Below, piece after piece: positions 58,849 to 64,000 of a DNA stretch of 64,000 bases. Numbering within the stretch: the first letter of the stretch is position 1; each line of letters begins with the position of its first letter. The notes under the pieces were generated by a model. That model was not told where the DNA came from, ran no database searches, and worked only from the letters and a program-made list of their open reading frames with translations. Source of the DNA: Orbilia blumenaviensis (Eukaryota > Ascomycota > Orbiliomycetes > Orbiliales > Orbiliaceae); NCBI GenBank assembly GCA_036872755.1, contig JAVHNS010000004.1, forward strand, positions 2,294,001-2,358,000, in the 5' to 3' direction. The position numbers were made by a program, and so were the translations under genes.

Positions 58849-59982
58849 ATGGTCAACGCCGATATACCTATCACCGTTGGTGTGCTTGGTATGATATCTC
58901 TTTACTTCGGGTAGTCGGAACTAGTCTAATACACGTATTTCGTCACAGCTCTCCAGGGGGCATTTAGCGAGCATCTGCAACTGTTGAAAAAGGCGTCTCA
59001 AGCCCTACCATCCAATATAGTTTTTCGATTTTTAGAAATAAGGACGAGAGAGGCCTTGTCGACGTGTGATGCTCTTGTCATCCCAGGTTGGTGTGCTATT
59101 GTTTTCTTGTTTTGCATTGGGGAAGCTAACGGTGATTTACTATAGGAGGGGAGAGTACAACTATGAGCCTTGTAGCAGAAAGGTCGGGTCTCCTAGAGCC
59201 TCTAAGAGAATTTGTTAAGTATGACACCCATCGGACCTTATCATTTGAGTTGACGTCTAACGCCATCTCTTGGATGTAGAGTATATAGGAAGCCCGTCTG
59301 GGGGACTTGCGCTGGAATGATCCTCCTCGCTGAAGAAGCAAATAGGACCAAGAAGGGTGGACAGGAGTTAATTGGTGGTCTTGATGTCCGTGTGAAGAGG
59401 AACCACTTTGGCAGTCAAGTGCGTACTTCCACATACTGAATTTGTGGCCTCGATCCCAGACGCTGTTGACCACAACTTTGCTGAATATTCATCTAAGCGC
59501 TTATTAGCTAACGCATATTTCAAAAAAAAAAAAAAAAAAAATAGACAGAATCATTCAGCACTCCCCTCTCCCTCCCATTCCTCGGCGACTCTACACCTTT
59601 CTACGGCTATTTCATCCGTGCTCCTATAGTCGAACATATACTTCCTCCAACCACCCCTGCCAGCTCCCTCGACCATAATACTGCTGACACAGTAACCGCG
59701 CCTTCAAAGAAACCGATCAATGATGTCGCAGCGTCCTTCACCTCTCCAGATGAAGTCAAAATCCTGGGCCGTCTGACCCCGTCGAAGCTTACAACCACCG
59801 AGGAAGACGCAAAACTTGGCATCACCAGCCCGTCGGAGGGGAGGGTTGTAGCTGTTGAACAGGGGAACTGTTTCGGAACAAGCTTCCATCCAGAACTGGG
59901 CAGTGATATCAGGATCCACAAATGGTGGTTGGAGAAAGTTGTGGAGAAGGTGGAAATGAAGAGGCGGCTGGAGGCAGTATAG
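58849..59982 (+). CDS. PDX2: Pyridoxal 5'-phosphate synthase glutaminase subunit (SNO/PDX2)
   Basis: Class I glutamine amidotransferase that hydrolyses glutamine and passes ammonia to the Pdx1/Snz synthase subunit to make vitamin B6 in the cytosol. Exons 58849-58888, 58949-59086, 59146-59218, 59280-59418 and 59545-59982; 275 aa, phases consistent. Landmarks: [19 protein letters not shown] at the N-terminus; [19 protein letters not shown]; the nucleophile Cys94 in [33 protein letters not shown]; and the His245/Glu247 pair in [10 protein letters not shown] low-complexity insertion of about 60 residues follows [13 protein letters not shown]; such insertions are, from memory, common in fungal members. 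The last intron has an A20 tract between its branch site (GCTAAC) and the TAG acceptor. No PDX1 gene is present in the window. Confidence 0.95.
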
Positions 59983-60632
59983 ACTACGCTACAAGTTGGC
60001 CTACAGCTATCCCACACTCGAAATCATAGGAATCGCCTGGTCAGATGATGTTTGTTTTAAAGCATTTCTTTTTGATGTACTCAAGGATTGTATTAGCTTT
60101 TTTGTTTCGGGGGTGTGTGGTAGACTTGGGTGACCAGTATCTGGTTTATAGGGCACTGCCGCTGCCGCATTATCTCATATACTGCTATCCTTAGCCATAT
60201 GAATTTGGATATCTTATGTTCATTACTGATTTTAGGCCTGAAATGGCCCCGATGTAAAGACGAGAGACCTTATATACGACCCGAGCTGATCCCAAATACT
60301 CGCGAGCTGATTTTACCTTAAGAAAATTATTTACTCTATTGATTTAATAGGTTTGGTCATACGCTTCATGAACTGTTATATACTAGGTCTCAAGCTTCAT
60401 CGGCTGGGCTGTGTTGTTTGAAGCTTGGAATACTGCCAACATCTTGGCCTCAAAGCATATTCACCTTCCCGACGAGACATTGACAACATTGCGGAGACAG
60501 CCTTACTTTCCAGATCCCATACTTCCTCAGTTCTCTAATATCGAGAGGAATCCTTTGATTCTAGCGTTCTAAACAACCGGAGACTGATAGTTATATATAT
60601 TTCGGCATCGTGTGCCCCTCCGCGTGTTCGAA
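59983..60632. other. PDX2-PalC spacer
   Basis: Carries the PDX2 3' region and PalC promoter. CTTGGC at 60443-60448 is the reverse complement of the PacC consensus GCCARG. No gene is seen. Confidence 0.55.
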
Positions 60633-62128
60633 ATGACATTCGCGTTCCCCCTTCCCACGACGTCACAGGTCAACTTCACCCCATCCTTCTCCAGTTCCTC
60701 CGCCCCATCTCTTCCCTCAGCAACCACCACCCGCCGCGCTCTTCTCCGCGATACGCTAAAGCGCTACAAACGCCTCACTCCCACTGAACAATACAACAAT
60801 CTTCCCTCCCTTCTATCCTCAATCTCAGAGTACTTGCCTTACCTTTACACCCTCGACGCTTACATAACTTCCCAGGACATTACCCCTCTCGTCGAATTTG
60901 AGACGGAATGGCGGGCTGTGCTATCACGTCGTATAGTTCCGACCGAGTTACCCCGTATCCGCCGTAAAGGTCTGGACTACGAAATATGTTTTGCGACAGC
61001 AACTCTGGCATATCTTCATACTCTACGGGCACGTACCTTTCTCATGTCCGCGATACAGGCGCCTCCGCCATCAGATAGCAATACCACGAGCACCTCAATC
61101 CATCTCATAAACCAGGCAAAGGATCAGATACTCACAGCGGCATCTATATTCCTTTATCTACGAAATATATCCACGACAAGGGAGCGAGGTGATTCCCAGC
61201 CGATGCCGGCCGATGTTACGACCTCGATGTACAATGCTCTATGGTCGCTCTGTTTAGCTTCTGCGACGTTGCTAGCGGTGCTAAAAGATGATCCGTATCC
61301 ATCAATTGTGGCGTTGCAGCACGACAAAAACTCGAAGGAATGGATGTATAAGGCCCCGACAGTCCCCACGAGGAATAGATCGTTATTGCTGGCGAGATTG
61401 TGCATGTATTCCGCAGATATGGCAGGGAAGGCAGCGGCTGGGGTGGCAGCTACCCCAGGCTCAGGCGCGGAGCTAAAGGCGTATTGTGAGGACATGGCCA
61501 AAACGGCTAAAGCTAAGGCTTGCAGATTTCTAGGGGTTGATGCTGAAGCGCAGGGAAAATTGGGAGAGGCAATCGGCTGGGTTTTGGCAGGTAAGGAGGT
61601 GTTAGGCATGGTTGTAGGCGGAGAGGGGGATAAAGGCAAGCTGGGGAGGGGCCTGGATATCCTGAAGAAGGCCAGGGAAGAGAGAAAGATGGAAAGGGCA
61701 CCGATGGAAGCTCTTCTCGGGCCGGATGCTGGGAAGCTGGAAGAGGCAATGGTTCTGAATGAGTTGGAAAGACGGTGGAAGAGGATTAATGATTCGGTAC
61801 GCATATCTCCCTTCCTTGGTGTGACGATGCAGCATCTGTGGAGTACAAAGCATCCTAATGGCCTGGCTAGGTGAATTTTCAAACTGTGCAATCCACGTCT
61901 TCGCTGCTGGCGATGTTACCGACCGGGCGGCCGGTATTCCCAGAGAACCAGACATGGACACCACCAAAGTTATCATCTTCTGAGCTATCACAATTGCAGA
62001 CCCAAGCTCCTAATGGTGGAGATTTAGACTGGGTCGGAGTAGATGACAGTGACGACGATATGTCCCCACCTGAGGGTAGTATGCCGCCGGGAGGGTTTCC
62101 GAGATCACAGAGCACAGGATATTACTGA
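60633..62128 (+). CDS. palC: pH-response regulator PalC (BRO1-domain protein)
   Basis: Member of the fungal Pal pathway: PalC is recruited to cortical sites at alkaline pH and links the PalH/PalF receptor complex to ESCRT-III (Vps32) for PacC processing. Exons 60633-61796 and 61871-62128; 473 aa. The intron joins RINDS to VNFQ in phase. The start MTFAFPLPTTS fits the PalC N-terminus (typically M-x-F-x-F-x-LPTTS); an in-frame GTG 21 bp upstream is ignored. The BRO1-like domain covers about residues 1-390, with RRALLRDTLKRYKRL, KGLDYEICFATATLAYLHTL, LLAVLKDDPYPSIVA, KNSKEWMYKAP and AKACRFLGVDAEAQGKLGEA. The C-terminal 85 residues hold LLAMLPTGRPVF and an acidic DDSDDD, ending SQSTGYY. The pathway gives no obvious link to the flanking PDX2. 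Confidence 0.94.
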
Positions 62129-62846
62129 ATATTCGATAATTATATTACACAATCACATTTCTTTGCAATGTCACGAACATCAACAATTCCCCCGCATTGA
62201 ACCGGCCATCCGGGCTGGGAATTGGGATCTTGTTCCGATGCCTATTGATGCCACGGACAAGCGGTCTTAACCATTTCCTAATCCATTGGTGATGCCCCAT
62301 CTGACCATCTGAACCCCAGTGCTGTCTTATCAGTGATACATTACACCCCCCTTCGGGCTTCGGTATCCTATAAACGCCCAGGCCGCCAAGGCTGCTACCT
62401 TCTACCCATGCTGGGAGATCTACAGACCATCTCCTGCTTAATCGAGTAGGTCACACTACGGGAGAACAACACATTTACCAGGTCGGCGTGAACTATCCAT
62501 CCGCGTCTTCTCTACCAGCATCGATGTTCCTTGCAATGGCCCCAAACAGGGAATCTGGTCGTATGTCGTGCTTTGCTCGGGTCATCTTGGGAGCGCGAAT
62601 GTCCAATGCTGCCTTCCGTTCACGCAGGTGCTTTGATTGATAGCTTTCCTGCATGCTATTTCGGTGTCGTATCTAGCTCAACCTGCAAAATACCTGTGGT
62701 ATCATCAGGAATGCAAATGGCTGCATGTGGACCTTATAAAGAAGGGCGGATCGTCGTTGCATTTTCTTCTGGTATTCCAGCTTCCCCCAGCCGTTAATTC
62801 GTCTGGGACCGATTTCTGGTAATTCCCAGCTCCTCAACCACACAAA
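62129..62846. other. PalC-DPP IV spacer, promoter of DPP IV
   Basis: Holds the DPP IV promoter. A TATAAA at 62735-62740 lies 107-112 bp before the start codon and another at about 62370. A GCCAAG hexamer (62385-62390) fits the PacC consensus. No gene is seen. Confidence 0.55.
62735..62740 (+). promoter_or_regulatory. Candidate TATA box of DPP IV
   Basis: TATAAA (followed by G) about 110 bp upstream of the start codon at 62847, a plausible core-promoter distance. Inferred from position only. Confidence 0.4.
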
Positions 62847-64000
62847 ATGAAGGTCTCTACCGTCGCCCTTGCTCTGTCATTATTCGGGGCATTTGCCCAG
62901 GCGATTGAACCGCCTCGCAAGCCTTCTCAACCCCAAGGCGGCGGCTCCAAAATCCTGACCTACAATGAGACTGTTCTAAGGCCATCCTTTGGCGCCAGGT
63001 CCACATCCGTCAATTGGTTTGCTGGTGGTGATGACGGGACTGGGCTTCGTCTCTCTGATAGCGGTGATATTGTCCTCGAGAACTTCATCACTGGTAAGAG
63101 CGAAGTTTTTGTTCCTTCGAGTCGCATCCCCAGAGGATATGCGGAATATTGGATCCGCCCGGACTTGAAGAAGGTCTTATTCGCGGTCAATTACTCGAAG
63201 CAGTACAGGCACTCGTACTTCGCCGACTACCTTATCCTCGACGTTGCCACAGGCCAGACGACACCGATCATCCCAGACCAATCAGGAGACATTCAGTACG
63301 CTGAATTTGCGCCTACTGGCGATGCTATTGCTTTTGTTCGAGGAAACAACATTTTCTTGAACATCAATGGCGAGGTCACACAAATCACAAACGACGGTGG
63401 TCCAGATACCTTTAATGGTGTACCCGACTGGGTTTACGAGGAAGAAATTTTTGGTGACCGAAAGACTCTTTGGTGGTCCCCTGACGGTGAATATGTCGCC
63501 TATCTCCGTTTTGACGAGACGGGTGTCGAGACCTTCCGAGTTCCATACTATATGAACCAGCAAAAGGTTGCGCCTGCATACCCGCGAGAACTTGAACTCA
63601 GATATCCAAAAGTTGGAACTACAAACCCAACGGTCACATTTCACCTGTTAAAGGTCAGCTCTTTCCAGCAGACTGGCATCCCAATCGACGCTTTTGCAAA
63701 GGACGATACTGTCATTGGCGAGGTTGCCTGGGTGACCGACACGCACTCTAAAGTTATAGTTAGAGCTTTCAACCGAGTTCAGGATAAAGAAAAATTAGTT
63801 CTAGTTAACGTCGACAATGGAAAGACGAAGGTTGTTCGTCAGCGAGATGGGACGGACGGCTGGCTTGATAACAACGTTGCAATTACATATATCGGAACCG
63901 TTGATCGTCGACGCAGCCCACGAAATACGAAGAAGGAATATTATGTTGATTTATCAGACCATTCTGGCTGGAATCATATTTACTTATACCCAGTTGATGG
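62847..64000 (+). CDS. dpp4: Secreted dipeptidyl peptidase IV (S9B), 5' part
   Basis: Secreted serine peptidase that removes Xaa-Pro or Xaa-Ala dipeptides from N-termini. About 384 codons lie in the window, uninterrupted and without an intron; the frame runs off the right edge. A signal peptide (MKVSTVALALSLFGAFAQA) precedes a polar linker. The beta-propeller domain includes VNWFAGGDDGTGLRL, YAEYWIRPDLKKVLFAVNYS, QYAEFAPTGDAIAFVRGNNI and the diagnostic DWVYEEEIFGDRKTLWWSPD, whose Glu pair binds the substrate amino terminus. SPDGEYVAYLRFDETGVETF follows. The catalytic Ser, Asp and His belong to the C-terminal hydrolase domain outside the window. Lack of an N-terminal membrane anchor favours the secreted DPP IV over vacuolar DapB/Ste13-type enzymes. 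Confidence 0.94.
   Translation, partial: MKVSTVALALSLFGAFAQAIEPPRKPSQPQGGGSKILTYNETVLRPSFGARSTSVNWFAGGDDGTGLRLSDSGDIVLENFITGKSEVFVPSSRIPRGYAEYWIRPDLKKVLFAVNYSKQYRHSYFADYLILDVATGQTTPIIPDQSGDIQYAEFAPTGDAIAFVRGNNIFLNINGEVTQITNDGGPDTFNGVPDWVYEEEIFGDRKTLWWSPDGEYVAYLRFDETGVETFRVPYYMNQQKVAPAYPRELELRYPKVGTTNPTVTFHLLKVSSFQQTGIPIDAFAKDDTVIGEVAWVTDTHSKVIVRAFNRVQDKEKLVLVNVDNGKTKVVRQRDGTDGWLDNNVAITYIGTVDRRRSPRNTKKEYYVDLSDHSGWNHIYLYPVD

Noticed and set aside
61154..61891. 245-codon minus-strand frame
   Set aside because: It is the antisense shadow of the PalC gene, whose plus-strand reading is clearly the conserved one.

Overview
This is a nuclear window from a filamentous ascomycete. Genes are split by short introns with GT(A/G)AGT or GTATGT donors and CTAAC-like branch sites. 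Spacers are long and rich in homopolymers and microsatellites. The recognisable proteins (Mdm34, PalC, Nhp6, SNO/PDX2, Ade1, Doa10, secreted DPP IV) are of Pezizomycotina type and look like those of Eurotiomycetes. An Onygenales/Ajellomycetaceae origin is my best guess from sequence style, not a proven placement. There is no operon, CRISPR array, rRNA, convincing tRNA or intact transposon.

Layout. 2-7 kb (minus): SAICAR synthetase (ADE1 type), then a 12-TM MFS transporter with two unusually long introns. 8.7-11 kb (minus): a six-exon protein of unknown function. 15.8-16.6 kb (minus): a small HMG-box protein (Nhp6 type). 19-22.4 kb (plus): a large disordered protein with two membrane helices whose reading frame is interrupted by an in-frame TAG. 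26.1-28.1 kb (plus): Mdm34, a subunit of the ERMES ER-mitochondria tether. 31.1-32.4 kb (minus): an unrecognised, probably nuclear protein. 32.4-39.8 kb: a long stretch without a supportable gene. 39.8-42 kb (minus): a pepsin-like membrane protein that has lost both catalytic DTG motifs. 44.1-49.6 kb (minus): the RING-CH ER-membrane ubiquitin ligase Doa10/Ssm4. 49.6-54.9 kb: mostly empty, with one orphan exon-like fragment at 51.9-52.1 kb. 54.9-57.6 kb (plus): an 828-residue protein ending in KDEL. 58.8-60 kb (plus): glutaminase subunit of pyridoxal-phosphate synthase. 60.6-62.1 kb (plus): PalC of the ambient-pH pathway. 62.8 kb to the end (plus): the N-terminal half of a secreted dipeptidyl peptidase IV.

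Exon-intron structures were built by hand from splice consensus, reading phase and family resemblance; for all but two genes the exon lengths sum to an uninterrupted frame. The exceptions are the 19 kb gene (nonsense codon) and the 40 kb pepsin-like gene (one junction out of frame by one base). The genes do not form an obvious pathway; most are housekeeping. Several encode ER, secretory or membrane-contact proteins (Doa10, Mdm34, the KDEL protein, DPP IV), but that is not evidence of a functional cluster. No clear new system emerges. The best leads are the dead pepsin-like protein, the KDEL protein, the interrupted membrane protein, a frame-preserving intron in Doa10, and the orphan exon.
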